Shown in pieces: positions 7,622-17,005 of a stretch of 64,000 nucleotides of DNA; the first letter of the stretch is position 1, and the number at the start of each line of letters is the position of its first letter. The notes under the pieces are model-generated. The model was not told the origin of the DNA and did no database searches. It saw nothing but the letters and a program-made list of their open reading frames with translations. Both the position numbers and the translations under genes were made by a program. The stretch covers positions 124,001 to 188,000 of the forward strand of contig JAEPNV010000009.1 of NCBI GenBank assembly GCA_017643215.1. Reading direction: 5' to 3'. This DNA is from Roseibium sp. Lineage in GTDB: Bacteria > Pseudomonadota > Alphaproteobacteria > Rhizobiales > Stappiaceae.

Positions 7622-8149
7622 TTACCGGACGGTTAGGACGCTGCACGGGGCGTGCTGGGCGACTTTGTTGGAGACGCTGCCAAGCAACAGGCCCTTCAAA
7701 CCGCCAAGCCCCCGGCTGCCCAGCACGATCAGATCCGCGCCGGTTTCCTCCGCTGTCTCAAGGATGGTTTCGGCATAGTCGCCCTGGCGCACACTCACTT
7801 GAACGTCATCCACGCCCTTGCTTCGGGCATGCTCGGCCGCTGCATCGGCAATCCGGTCGCCGAGCGCGGAGACGATAAGAGCGGTCTCCGCATTGGTGCG
7901 CGCCGCCCGGAACAGATCCGTCATCGAGCCCGGGACGTTTTCAAGATCGGGCATCGCCGCGGCCGAAGCATGGCGCACAAGGTGCTCCACCTCCGCCAGA
8001 TGGCTGGCCTCCTCGGCCCGGCTGCCATGCAAGAGCACGTGCAGCACCGTGACGCGGGCGCCGAAGCCCTTTGCGGCCGTTGCCGCCATGTCCACGGCCT
8101 TGCGGGACATATCGGATCCGTCGGTTGCGACGAGGATGTGCTTGGTCAT
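7622..8149 (-). CDS. Universal stress protein UspA family
   Basis: A 175-residue USP-fold protein. It starts with KHILVATDGSDMSRKAVDMA and ends with the ATP-binding signature GSRGLGGLKGLLLGSVSN, typical of the nucleotide-binding USP subgroup. The ATG at 8149 is chosen because the family begins at this strand. Lying upstream on the same strand are a flavodoxin and an Acg-type nitroreductase, partners seen with USPs in hypoxia and dormancy regulons. That functional link is an inference. Confidence 0.9.
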   Translation of the reverse strand: MTKHILVATDGSDMSRKAVDMAATAAKGFGARVTVLHVLLHGSRAEEASHLAEVEHLVRHASAAAMPDLENVPGSMTDLFRAARTNAETALIVSALGDRIADAAAEHARSKGVDDVQVSVRQGDYAETILETAEETGADLIVLGSRGLGGLKGLLLGSVSNKVAQHAPCSVLTVR

Positions 8150-8516
8150 GCTCGGTTTCCTTCCCTTTTTGCCCGCCGGCGCGTCTGCGCGGTCTTGGCC
8201 CAGGCGCGATCTTGGGTCTTTTTGAACCTGGACGCCGCGGCCCGCCGTGATCGGCAGCTGTTCTTTGTCGGCAAAAAAGACACCAATTCCCGGTCCCGCA
8301 CGATGACTTCGATCAAGTGACGGGGCGGCGTTTCTCCGGGGCGGCATGGTGTAGAGCCGGCCCGGGCAGCGACAGTGCGGGCACTGGCGGCCAACGCCTT
8401 GGGCAGTCCGCAAATCGTGACCGTTTGGGCATCATGCCGGCATCCGGCCGCGGTCGTTTGTATCCCGGCTCCGCGAGGCGGGCGCGCGCATGAGCGGTCC
8501 GTGCTCGCCCGCCACA
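8150..8516. other. Intergenic stretch, nothing recognised
   Basis: The GC-rich DNA between the flavodoxin and the UspA gene has only overlapping low-complexity frames, and no promoter or terminator stood out. It may carry the UspA promoter on the minus strand. Confidence 0.4.
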
Positions 8517-8996
8517 TCATCCAGGGGCATTCAATTGCGCGGCGAACGCGGCCAAAGCCTCCGAATAGCGGTCCTTGAGAACATCATCCTGCCTGATCAT
8601 GAGCGAGGCCACCAATGGTGATGGCAGCAGCTTTTCGGCAAATTCGAGCGCCTTGTCCGGTGGGGAGTGTGCGCCGTGGGTCATGAATACGGCAATGCGG
8701 GGCGGCAAATCGGGATTGTGCGCCAAAAAGGATCGCAACGGCACCGCCGGATAACTCGTCCAGACCGGGGCGCCGAGGATGACCATGCCATAGTCCTTGA
8801 GCGATACTTGCGGACTGTCGATCTCCGGCAACCGGCCTTTGACGCTGTCGTAACCTGCCCGCAGATAGCTGAACCACCCTGACTGGTAACGTGGACACTT
8901 GATTTCCTCGACGCGCGCGTCGAGCTCGGCGCCAAGGGCCTCTGCAATCCGGGCTGTGGTGCCGGTTCGCGAATAAAACAGAACCAAGTGTCGCAT
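8517..8996 (-). CDS. Flavodoxin-family protein
   Basis: A 159-residue protein opening with HLVLFYSRTGTTARIAEAL, the FMN phosphate-binding loop, followed by VILGAPVWTSYPAVPLRSFL. The fold is clear, but whether it is an electron carrier or an oxidoreductase is not. It begins 17 bp after the Acg-type gene, so the two are probably cotranscribed. Confidence 0.82.
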   Translation of the reverse strand: MRHLVLFYSRTGTTARIAEALGAELDARVEEIKCPRYQSGWFSYLRAGYDSVKGRLPEIDSPQVSLKDYGMVILGAPVWTSYPAVPLRSFLAHNPDLPPRIAVFMTHGAHSPPDKALEFAEKLLPSPLVASLMIRQDDVLKDRYSEALAAFAAQLNAPG

Positions 8997-9013
8997 TGGA
9001 AACACCTTTTTGC

Positions 9014-10105
9014 TCACATGATGATGGCGTCGACCGATCGCCGCAATGACATCGGCAAAGCCGGGGCGCGGCCGAACCGCACGACCAGATCCGGCCGGGC
9101 GTCCGGCATGCCGAGCCAACGGGCAAATCCCGGTCGAACGGACAGGACCTCAATAGGCTGGTTGAGATGCGCGGTTCGAATGCCGAGCGCAGTTGCTTGA
9201 AGGGCAAACCGTTCAAAGCTTCGCCCGACCTTGATCCAGTGCTCAGGATCCTCCTTGGCGCCGAAGAACACCGCGACCCCTGCAGAGCTGCGAATATGGT
9301 CCCGGTATTTTTCGTTCTCGGTCTCCTTTGTGAACAGCGCTTCGAACAGCATCCCTCCCGCCCATTCCGGCAAAACCGGATTTCCAGCACAGGCCGAAAA
9401 CAGTCCGTCACCGGTCTCGATGGCCGTGCTCGAACTGAACCTGATCCAGTGGCGGAGTTCGGCCACAAAGGCTGGATCGTCCATCTGAGCGCTGTTGCCG
9501 TCCACGACGAATTCAAGAATGTCATTGAGATCGGACGGCTCGGTGAAGACGAGAAGCGTCACCCCCTCTTCTTTGGCCGCCGCCTCGAGGAGCTTGATGT
9601 CTTCGGAAGAAACGGGCCGTCCGTCAAAAACGGAGCGCGTCGACTGACGATGCGGGATCGCCCTGTAGAGCGTGTCACCGGTCGACGGCCCCGGGGCGAG
9701 CGCGATATCGATGCTGGTTTCGGCGCCCGGTCTTATTGCAAGGTCCGGCCGGCGGCCCAGCGCGGCGGCCGCAATGACAAGGTTTTCGGCCGCGCATCCC
9801 AGACTGACATAAAGATGGTGGTCGTCGGGATCGACGACCTGCGTGCGTCTTGAGACGTCAGGGCGGATACTGACGGTTTGGGCGTCCAGATGGAACATCC
9901 ACGGCTGGGAGTTGTGCCCGTTGGCGGCAAGGCTCGCCATGCGTACCAGTTCGACAAGTGTCGGCTCGGAAGCAATGAGCTTCCGCTGGCGCTCGACTTC
10001 TTGCTCGTACGCGTCAAGCCCGGGCCAGAGGCCGTACCCCAGGGCCCCGCCCGCGGCAACCGTGAGACCCGATGCAATCGCAGTGCGGCGTGAGATCGTG
10101 ACCAT
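9014..10105 (-). CDS. Acg-type nitroreductase-fold protein with Tat-like leader
   Basis: A 363-residue protein of the Acg/Rv2032 branch of the nitroreductase fold. Acg members bind FMN but are usually poor enzymes and have been proposed to sequester the cofactor in dormancy. The N-terminus MVTISRRTAIASGLTVAAGG looks like a Tat or membrane leader. The SLAANGHNSQPWMF motif (about 58-71) and the C-terminal ATALGIRTAHLNQPIEV segment fit this family. It leads a probable operon with the flavodoxin; the USP gene lies further downstream. Confidence 0.8.
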   Translation of the reverse strand: MVTISRRTAIASGLTVAAGGALGYGLWPGLDAYEQEVERQRKLIASEPTLVELVRMASLAANGHNSQPWMFHLDAQTVSIRPDVSRRTQVVDPDDHHLYVSLGCAAENLVIAAAALGRRPDLAIRPGAETSIDIALAPGPSTGDTLYRAIPHRQSTRSVFDGRPVSSEDIKLLEAAAKEEGVTLLVFTEPSDLNDILEFVVDGNSAQMDDPAFVAELRHWIRFSSSTAIETGDGLFSACAGNPVLPEWAGGMLFEALFTKETENEKYRDHIRSSAGVAVFFGAKEDPEHWIKVGRSFERFALQATALGIRTAHLNQPIEVLSVRPGFARWLGMPDARPDLVVRFGRAPALPMSLRRSVDAIIM

Positions 10106-10324
10106 GACCCGGCTCGCTTTTGACTATGGTGGTCTTTGCTAGGATGCACACCCGATGCGCGCAATGATCGACCTCAATTCCACGGAAAACCCGCGGAGCA
10201 GCGCCCAACCCCGGTGCACTGGCTCTGGGGACGTTCGTTCGCGTACGGAAAACGACGCGTCGCGTTGCTGGATGGAAGACCGGCCGTTGGCTGCACTGTG
10301 GGCGGATCGGCGCTTTCGCGGCGC

Positions 10325-10780
10325 CTATCCTTCCACGTCCTCGCCCGGCCAGGCAACGACATGGTGCTCATAGTCTTCAAGCGGCAGTCCGTCCTCCGGC
10401 ACCGTGCGGCCGCGCACCGAAACCCCGGCCATGTGCACGGTGCCCGGGTCGCCGGAGACGAGCGGATGCCACCAATAAAGGTCCTCGCCGTCGCGGACAA
10501 GACGGTAGGCGCAGGTGGGTGGCAGCCAGGAGAGATCATTCACCGTTTTGGCGGTCAACTGGATGCAGTCCGGCACTTTCGCGGCCCGGTTTTCATAGTC
10601 CGTGCACCGGCAGGTTTCGCCGTCCAGAAGCGTACAGGCGACGTTCGTCCAGACGATCTCGCCGGTGTCCCAGTCCTCCAGCTTGTTGAGGCAGCAGCGG
10701 GCGCAACCGTCGCAGAGCGATTCCCACTCCGTGTCGCTCATCTGATCGAGGGACTTTTCCTTCCAAAATGGGCCCGGCAT
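10325..10780 (-). CDS. YcgN/UPF0260 cysteine-cluster protein
   Basis: A 151-residue UPF0260 protein (YkgJ-type cysteine cluster), a family predicted to bind iron-sulphur or zinc, without defined activity. The cysteine-rich signature LCDGCARCC lies near residues 21-29, and further cysteines occur in [19 protein letters not shown] and VPDCIQL. The ATG at 10780 fits the family start. In-frame upstream starts would add low-complexity sequence. It is divergent from the penicillin-binding protein gene. Confidence 0.85.
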   Translation of the reverse strand: MPGPFWKEKSLDQMSDTEWESLCDGCARCCLNKLEDWDTGEIVWTNVACTLLDGETCRCTDYENRAAKVPDCIQLTAKTVNDLSWLPPTCAYRLVRDGEDLYWWHPLVSGDPGTVHMAGVSVRGRTVPEDGLPLEDYEHHVVAWPGEDVEG

Positions 10781-11068
10781 GGAGGCGGGCTTTGGGCGAT
10801 CGATCACCGGTGGGGCCTTCGGTTTGTGAGGGGCATCAGCGCCGGTAGCACGGACCGGCGGCGCCAGCAAGAACGCCGCCCGACCTGAAATGCGGGGAAG
10901 CCTCCACATTTGGCCACCTGCAAGGAACGAGGAAGCCACACTTCGCCCTCTCCCAGCGAGACCGCCGCCATCTGGTCTTGGAACGCGGCAGGGAACCACC
11001 GTCAAACCGGTTCTCAACACGGAAAGAACCGGTTAGTTTGGCGGCGAGCATTCCGTCAAACGCCATGG

Positions 11069-13249
11069 ATGATCCCATTGCAAGAAGACGATCCGCAGAT
11101 AAAACGACCGACTGCTGAGCCACCCCGCCGGCGGATCGGGCATGCCTTTCTTGCGGTCGACGCGTGGCTCGACACCGCGCTTTGGCGGACCGGGTCGGCC
11201 CTTCGCCGGTTTTTGGAGCATTACGACGCCTATTTGCGGCGCTTCCGCGCCCGCGGCCTTTGGCGGGGGCTGGCCGAAGTCTCGTCCGAAAGCCTGACCT
11301 ACGGCACGATCGGACTGGTTGTCGTGCTGGCCTTCGCGCAGCCGGCTTTCGAGGCAACACGCTATGCCGACTGGAAAACCACGGACGATTTCGCGGTCAC
11401 GTTCCTCGACCGGTTTGGCAACGAGATCGGCAAGCGCGGCATTGTCCTCAACGACAGCGTGCCGCTCGATGAGTTCCCCGACCACCTGATCAAGGCAACA
11501 CTTGCAACCGAAGACCGCCGGTTCTTCTATCACTTCGGCATCGATGCCGTCGGAACGTTCCGCGCGGCGGTCGAAAACGCCCGCGCGGGCACGGTCGTCC
11601 AGGGCGGGTCGTCGATCACCCAGCAGCTCGCCAAGAACCTGTTCCTGTCGAACGAACGGACCCTCGGCCGCAAGGTCAAGGAAGCCTATCTGGCGCTGTG
11701 GCTTGAGGCGAACCTGACCAAGCAGGAAATCCTCAAGCTTTACCTCGACCGCGCCTATATGGGCGGCGGCGTCTTTGGTGTTGCCGCGGCAGCCGAGTTT
11801 TATTTCGCCAAGAATGTCCGAGAGCTGACCCTGGCGGAAAGCGCCATGCTGGCCGGCCTTTATAAGGCGCCGGGCAAGTTCGCGCCGCATATCAACCTGC
11901 CGGCGGCCCGGGCGCGGGCCAACGAAGTCCTGACCAATCTGGTTCAGGCCGAGCTCCTGACCGAGGGCCAGGTCATCGGCGCCCGGCGGAATCCTGCCAT
12001 CGCCGTCGACCGGTCGCAGGATCAACTGCCGGAATATTTCATGGATTGGGCGCTTGACGAGGTCAAGGCGCTCGCCCGGCGCAATCCGGCGCTTGCAAAG
12101 GACCGGATCGTGACGGTGCGGACGACGCTTGACCCGGCGCTTCAGCGCCAGGCGGACCTGGCGGTCGAAACCACGTTGCGCGACAACGGCAAGGCGCGTG
12201 ACGTCAGGGAGGCAGCGCTGGTGGGCATGGTGCCAGACGGTGCCGTGGTCGCGATGGTCGGCGGACGCTCCTACGGCGAAAGCCAGTTCAACCGGGCCGC
12301 CAACGCCCTGCGCCAGCCCGGCTCGTCGTTCAAGCCGTTCGTCTACATGAGCGCGTTCATGAACGGCTATTCCAAGGACAGCATCGTGCCGGACCGGCCG
12401 ATCCGGATCGGCAATTGGGCACCGCAGAATTACGGCCGGAATTTCCGCGGTCCGGTCACCTTGAAACTGGCGCTGACAAAGTCCATCAACACGATCCCGA
12501 TCCGCCTGTCCCAGGCGATCGGCCGCGACACGATCATCGAGACGGCCTACCGGATGGGCATCACCCACGAGTTGCAGAACTCGTTGTCCTTGCCGATCGG
12601 GTCCTCGGAAGTCACGGCCCTCGACATGGCCGCGTCCTACTCCACCTTCGCCAATGGCGGGATCCGGGCCCGGCCCTACGCCATTTTGGAGGTGCAAAAC
12701 AGCGCCGGCGAAACCCTCTACCTGCGCGACCGTGACGAACCTTTGGCCGAACGCGTTCTGCCGGCTGACAAGGTCGCGGAAATGAACGAGATCCTCGTCA
12801 ACGTGGTCCAGGCCGGCACGGGCCGGCGGGCGCGGATCGACGGGGTCGTGGCCGCTGGCAAGACCGGCACCACCAATGCCTATAAGGACGCCTGGTTTGT
12901 CGGATACACGGGCAATTTCACGACTGCCGTGTGGTTCGGCAACGACAATTTCAGCCCGACGCGGCGGGTGACCGGCGGCAGCCTGCCGGCCATGGCCTGG
13001 CAGAAGTTCATGGCTTATGCCCACAATGGCATCGACCTTGCCCCGATGCCCGGCATCGACGCCAAAAGCCTCAACCAGGTCCCGCTCGCGCGCGCGCTCG
13101 ACGCGGAGGAAAACCGGCTGCAGCCCCGCATCTTGAACCGCCAGACACAGCAGCTTTTGAAGGACATCGGCCGGCGGTTTTCCGAGCTGAGATCCCTTGC
13201 GGATGCGCAAACGGAAAGCGGCGGGACGGATTTGGCGGCGGCCCGATGA
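11069..13249 (+). CDS. Class A penicillin-binding protein (PBP1A family)
   Basis: A 726-residue bifunctional peptidoglycan synthase anchored in the inner membrane by a segment near residues 72-92. The GT51 domain shows ATEDRRFFYHFGID (catalytic Glu near 147), GGSSITQQLAKNL and KLYLDRAYMGGG. The transpeptidase domain has SSFK (near 418-421), KSINT and KTGTTNAYKDAW (near 596). The ATG at 11069 is preferred to longer frames that run into the ycgN promoter. Its TGA overlaps the ATG of the next gene (ATGA), so it heads an operon with DUF1214 and DUF1254 proteins. Confidence 0.92.
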   Translation: MIPLQEDDPQIKRPTAEPPRRRIGHAFLAVDAWLDTALWRTGSALRRFLEHYDAYLRRFRARGLWRGLAEVSSESLTYGTIGLVVVLAFAQPAFEATRYADWKTTDDFAVTFLDRFGNEIGKRGIVLNDSVPLDEFPDHLIKATLATEDRRFFYHFGIDAVGTFRAAVENARAGTVVQGGSSITQQLAKNLFLSNERTLGRKVKEAYLALWLEANLTKQEILKLYLDRAYMGGGVFGVAAAAEFYFAKNVRELTLAESAMLAGLYKAPGKFAPHINLPAARARANEVLTNLVQAELLTEGQVIGARRNPAIAVDRSQDQLPEYFMDWALDEVKALARRNPALAKDRIVTVRTTLDPALQRQADLAVETTLRDNGKARDVREAALVGMVPDGAVVAMVGGRSYGESQFNRAANALRQPGSSFKPFVYMSAFMNGYSKDSIVPDRPIRIGNWAPQNYGRNFRGPVTLKLALTKSINTIPIRLSQAIGRDTIIETAYRMGITHELQNSLSLPIGSSEVTALDMAASYSTFANGGIRARPYAILEVQNSAGETLYLRDRDEPLAERVLPADKVAEMNEILVNVVQAGTGRRARIDGVVAAGKTGTTNAYKDAWFVGYTGNFTTAVWFGNDNFSPTRRVTGGSLPAMAWQKFMAYAHNGIDLAPMPGIDAKSLNQVPLARALDAEENRLQPRILNRQTQQLLKDIGRRFSELRSLADAQTESGGTDLAAAR

Positions 13250-13920
13250 CGGCCCCCTGGCAACCGGTCAGCGAGACCGACTATCACACGACCGACCTGC
13301 CGCGGATCTTGCAGCCGCAGCGGCCGGCGCCGTTGCGCTCGTTGTTTGCCATCGTCCTGGTCCTGATCTGCGGGTCCCTGCTCGGCGTTGCCTCCGCCTA
13401 TCTGGTCATGGAACGGGAACGCCCGCTGGCCGCCGTCCGTATGGGTCCCTGGGAGGCCTATCCGACGGCCGGAACGGCCGATGCGGATCCCTATTCGATC
13501 GCGATCTATACAAGGGGCGCCGTTATCCCGCTCGCCTCCGGCGAGGGATTGGCGCTGTTTGCCCGCACCGAGACGGACGGACGCCGGCTTGATCCGGCGT
13601 GCAGCTACCGGATCCGCGGCCAGACCCCGACCGCGCGGCTGTGGACGCTGACCGCCACGGACGAGCACGGCGATCTGATGGAAACGATGGCCGGACGCAC
13701 GCATCTCACCAGCCGCCAGCTCCTTCGGGCACCGGACGGCCGGTTTGACATCATTGCCGCGGCAGATGCGCAGCCGGGAAACTGGCTGCCGCTTGCCGTG
13801 AGCCCGCGCGAAGGCAGCGGTCTGATCTTCACCTTGCGGCTTTATGATGCGCCCGTGACGACCGGCGCGGCGTTTGACGGGGCGACGATGCCCGATATCG
13901 AACGGGTGACGTGCCCATGA
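13246..13920 (+). CDS. DUF1214 domain protein, membrane anchored
   Basis: A 224-residue protein with one transmembrane segment (about 29-51) and a periplasmic DUF1214 domain (GPWEAYPTAGTADADPYSIA, then SYRIRG and TLTATDEHGDL). DUF1214 and DUF1254 occur as two domains of one polypeptide or as adjacent genes; their activity is unknown. ATGA overlaps at both ends (13246-13249 and 13917-13920) show translational coupling with the penicillin-binding protein and the DUF1254 gene. Confidence 0.85.
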   Translation: MTAPWQPVSETDYHTTDLPRILQPQRPAPLRSLFAIVLVLICGSLLGVASAYLVMERERPLAAVRMGPWEAYPTAGTADADPYSIAIYTRGAVIPLASGEGLALFARTETDGRRLDPACSYRIRGQTPTARLWTLTATDEHGDLMETMAGRTHLTSRQLLRAPDGRFDIIAAADAQPGNWLPLAVSPREGSGLIFTLRLYDAPVTTGAAFDGATMPDIERVTCP

Positions 13921-14480
13921 CGCTTTCAGCGCGCGCAAGCTGGACGATCGGCATTCTGGCCACGTTGATGCTGGCCGGCATCGTTCATATCCTCGTGATT
14001 TTGACCATCCCGCAAAATGTGACCCACACCGCCTATTCCGATGTCGCAGCGTTCGGCCCGGACCGGGTATTCAACCTGCTGCCAGATGTGGAACCGGGCA
14101 GCGAGGCCCTGCCGGCGCTCGATCCGGCGATGCAACACGCCGTGTGCCGCTTTCAGCTTGCCGACGGGCCGGTTCAATTTACCGCCAGTATCCCGGTGCC
14201 GTTCTGGTCGATGGGTCTTTTCGACAGCGCCGGGCAAGCGATCTACAGCCTGAACAACCGCACAGCGGGATCGGAAACCTTGTCGATGCTGCTGCTGTCG
14301 CCGGAGCAACTCTCCATCTTGCGCCAGAACCCGCCGGAAAACCTGGAAGACCTGATCGTTATCGAGACCGACCGCACCGAGGGCTTTGCCCTCTTGCGGG
14401 CGTTTGTCCCGCACGAGATCTATGCGCCGGAAACGGAAACGGCGCTTCTTGCCGCAAGCTGCCGGACCCTTGCGTCCTAA
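13917..14480 (+). CDS. DUF1254 domain protein, membrane anchored
   Basis: A 187-residue partner of the DUF1214 protein with an N-terminal membrane segment (about 7-29) and the DUF1254-like periplasmic region (DVAAFGPDRVFNLLPDVEPG, AVCRFQLADGPVQF). It is the last gene of the coupled PBP1A-DUF1214-DUF1254 unit and converges on a lipoprotein gene. Its function is unknown; context suggests envelope assembly. Confidence 0.83.
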   Translation: MTLSARASWTIGILATLMLAGIVHILVILTIPQNVTHTAYSDVAAFGPDRVFNLLPDVEPGSEALPALDPAMQHAVCRFQLADGPVQFTASIPVPFWSMGLFDSAGQAIYSLNNRTAGSETLSMLLLSPEQLSILRQNPPENLEDLIVIETDRTEGFALLRAFVPHEIYAPETETALLAASCRTLAS

Positions 14481-14509
14481 CCGGAACCATCCAACCGGAT
14501 ATCAGCGCT

Positions 14510-15298
14510 TCACTTTTTCGGCGGCGGGCGCTCAAGGCCCCAACTCTTGAAGATGCGCGATGGCTTGACCGGCTCGTCGGACTCATAGCGGCTGCCGATC
14601 TCACAGCCGTTTTCCGCAAGGCGCACCTGGGCTTCCAGAACGCGGATCGCCGTGTTGACCTGCCACATCCGGTCGCCTGTCGGGGTCTCGATTTCCAGGC
14701 TGTCGAGCGCGGTCCGATAGGCCATGATCCGGTAGCGAAGCGCCTGGCCGACCCATTTGATCATGACCCGGTTTTCCCACACGCGCGCCTTGGCGCCCTC
14801 ATAAAGCTCAGCGGTGGTCAGTTTCTTGTTCTCAAGCACCCGGAGGCGCTGATCGTCGGCCTTGCGCACCCGCAAGGCCACGTCGCAAAACGGCGGCACG
14901 AGATCGGCATCGGCGCGCGCGTCATTGGCAATCCGATCATAGAGCGCGTTGCTGGATTGGAACCGGTCGGATCTCAGGAAAAGGTAATAGAGATCGGGCG
15001 GGACGCGTCCCTCGACCTCCGGCAGCACGCGGGTTCGCGACAGTTCGACCATCGTTCCGCCGATCCAGTCCTTGGTCCAGGGCGGACGAATCAATGTCCA
15101 GCCGCGGTCGCGGAGCAAACGTTCATCGTCGGTGAGGTTGAATTTGGAAACCGGATCGCCGCGCAGGCGGGCCGCCTGTTCTCCGGCGGCGGGCATGACT
15201 TGATCGTGGATAACGGACGGCCGGGCCCGGTCAAAGTCTCCAGTTGGTCGGGTGCAGGCTGCCAGGACCCCGGCGAAAACGAGCATGCTTGCCCGCAT
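14510..15298 (-). CDS. Conserved lipoprotein, unknown function
   Basis: A 262-residue protein with a lipoprotein signal (MRASMLVFAGVLAAC, lipobox LAAC ending at Cys15). The mature part is charged and rich in arginine and tryptophan, with DRGWTLIRPPWTKDWIGGTM and a C-terminal helical stretch. I recognise a conserved alphaproteobacterial pattern but no named family. The start at 15298 is set by the signal peptide; longer frames have no signal. Confidence 0.7.
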   Translation of the reverse strand: MRASMLVFAGVLAACTRPTGDFDRARPSVIHDQVMPAAGEQAARLRGDPVSKFNLTDDERLLRDRGWTLIRPPWTKDWIGGTMVELSRTRVLPEVEGRVPPDLYYLFLRSDRFQSSNALYDRIANDARADADLVPPFCDVALRVRKADDQRLRVLENKKLTTAELYEGAKARVWENRVMIKWVGQALRYRIMAYRTALDSLEIETPTGDRMWQVNTAIRVLEAQVRLAENGCEIGSRYESDEPVKPSRIFKSWGLERPPPKK

Positions 15299-15421
15299 CA
15301 GGCCGTTTCGGCGCCGGGCATTCCGCGTATTGGCCACGCGGACGCATCGTGAGGGTCGTGGTCTGCCCATCGGGGCCGGTCTCCGCGCGTTCCATCGATC
15401 GGCGGTCGGCCCGAGCGGGTG

Positions 15422-15631
15422 TCAGTCCACGTCCGACGCGGCCGGACCGATCTTTCTGTCGATGGTCCCGATTCGCGCGGCCAGATCAAGCTCCGTGCGC
15501 TCGTAACGCACACCTGGAAACACGATCACGACGCCAAAATCAGCGCATTTCGGCGCTTCGGCAGAGTGCTTTTGGGTCTTCAGCCGAGAGCTGGGCCTCG
15601 GCGCGGATGCGAAATCCAACAAGGTGCCCAT
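15422..15631 (-). CDS. Small conserved hypothetical protein
   Basis: A 69-residue protein with a strong AGGAGG Shine-Dalgarno just upstream of the ATG at 15631. The central VVIVFPGVRYERTE resembles small rhizobial proteins with a VVIFPGVRxER core. No function is known. Confidence 0.55.
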   Translation of the reverse strand: MGTLLDFASAPRPSSRLKTQKHSAEAPKCADFGVVIVFPGVRYERTELDLAARIGTIDRKIGPAASDVD

Positions 15632-15735
15632 GGTCTCCTCCTTTGCTTCCGATACCCACGTCTACGTATCTGACGCGGGAATGGGTCAACGGGCGACGCA
15701 TTACTTCGACTGTTTCCATTAGGAGCGTGTCAGGG

Positions 15736-15750
15736 TTAACAGGATGCTAA
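15736..15750. promoter_or_regulatory. CtrA-like half-site pair
   Basis: TTAA-N7-CTAA approaches the CtrA consensus TTAA-N7-TTAA in the promoter region of the DUF2336 gene. One base departs from consensus, so this is only a candidate. Confidence 0.25.
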
Positions 15751-15837
15751 CGATTTGCAGCGACTGTTGAAAAAGAGCCGTGGCGGTTCTTTGATACAAA
15801 TCCCTTGCGTTCAGCGCGCACTGTGAGCCCATCCCGC

Positions 15838-16992
15838 ATGCCTGACGACACTCCGCCGTTTCCCCGTCCGCAGCCCAGCAATCTCCGCCCACCGCGAAAA
15901 GACAGCAGCATTCTTCTGGCCGCATGCACGCTTTTCGCCGGGCGGCCCCGGCACGATGCTGAAGAACGGCACGTTTTCGCAGAACTTGCGCGCAACCTTT
16001 TGCCGAATACACCGACCAATGACCGGCGGCGGATCGCAAGCCTTCTCGCCCGCCACCCCGATTGCCCGCCAGATCTTCTGGCCGCGCTGGCCGATGACGA
16101 GGATAGCCTGACGGCCTATCCGATCCTTCAGCATGTGCCCAACCTTCCACAGGAAATTATCCTGCGGCAGATCGAGCGCGGACCGGACAGCGTTCGAAAA
16201 GCGATCGCCGAACGTCCGGACCTCGGTAAAATCCACATGGATGCGCTGTGCCGACTTGCCGGTGACGAGGTGGTCCGGTCACTGCTGGCGCGCGGCGATG
16301 TGAAGGTCGACGCCCGTTCGTCAGCGCTGCTCTTGGCGCGCCGGAGCCTCGCCAAAGGCCTTCGGGCCGATATGCTCGGGGCGTTGACGCTCACGCCTGA
16401 CATTTTGATGCGGAATTTTCCGTATTTGTCCGCCGACCTGCAGCAGGAAGCCATCGCAGCGGCAGAGCTGGAGAACATTGTCAATCAGACGGCGGGCTTG
16501 CCCCCGGCCGCGACAAAATGCACGGCACCTTCCACCGGCCTGGAGAACCTCGCTCAGTTTTCCATGTCCGCTGATCGCACGGCAGTCGCGGACACACTTA
16601 AAGATGCGTTCGGATGGTCTCAAGACACGATCCGCCATATCGTATCCCAGGACCATGGCGCGGCGCTTGCCGTTGCGTTGAAAGCGCTTGGCGCTGATGT
16701 GCCGGCCGCGACAACCGTGATGATGCGCCTTGCCGGCGAGCGCCTGAATTTGACAGCGATCCGCAGGGCGTTGAATGTCTATCAATCCGTGAGTTTCGGC
16801 GCCGCAGCGGCCATTGCCGGTTCCTGGGCAACAGCAGAACCGGCTGCCAGCGAAATGGCTTTTCCAGACCATGACCCGGTCTACGCGGAGCATCAAACCA
16901 AACGGCCGGCAACGCGCGCCGCGACCGGACCAACGCATGCTGCCGACTGGATGGACACAGACCGCCCGGTAGCCTTGCGCGGACGGTCTTGA
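15838..16992 (+). CDS. DUF2336 domain protein
   Basis: A 384-residue, largely helical protein with repeat-like segments such as ILQHVPNLPQEIILRQIERG and LCRLAGDEVVRSLLARGDVK, typical of the HEAT-like DUF2336 family found across alphaproteobacteria. Some DUF2336 proteins are reported in development and motility regulation, but no role can be assigned here. The ATG at 15838 is preferred to a TTG at 15805. Upstream DNA holds a CtrA-like site. Confidence 0.75.
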   Translation: MPDDTPPFPRPQPSNLRPPRKDSSILLAACTLFAGRPRHDAEERHVFAELARNLLPNTPTNDRRRIASLLARHPDCPPDLLAALADDEDSLTAYPILQHVPNLPQEIILRQIERGPDSVRKAIAERPDLGKIHMDALCRLAGDEVVRSLLARGDVKVDARSSALLLARRSLAKGLRADMLGALTLTPDILMRNFPYLSADLQQEAIAAAELENIVNQTAGLPPAATKCTAPSTGLENLAQFSMSADRTAVADTLKDAFGWSQDTIRHIVSQDHGAALAVALKALGADVPAATTVMMRLAGERLNLTAIRRALNVYQSVSFGAAAAIAGSWATAEPAASEMAFPDHDPVYAEHQTKRPATRAATGPTHAADWMDTDRPVALRGRS

Positions 16993-17005
16993 GTTCGGCA
17001 AGCGG

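Noticed and set aside
10136..10888. 250-codon plus-strand frame opposite ycgN
   Set aside because: It is antisense to the YcgN-type gene and low-complexity; the reverse frame carries the cysteine signature.
11033..13210. 725-codon minus-strand frame opposite the penicillin-binding protein
   Set aside because: It is a shadow of a well-identified gene; its His/Arg/Gly/Asp-rich composition marks an antisense frame.
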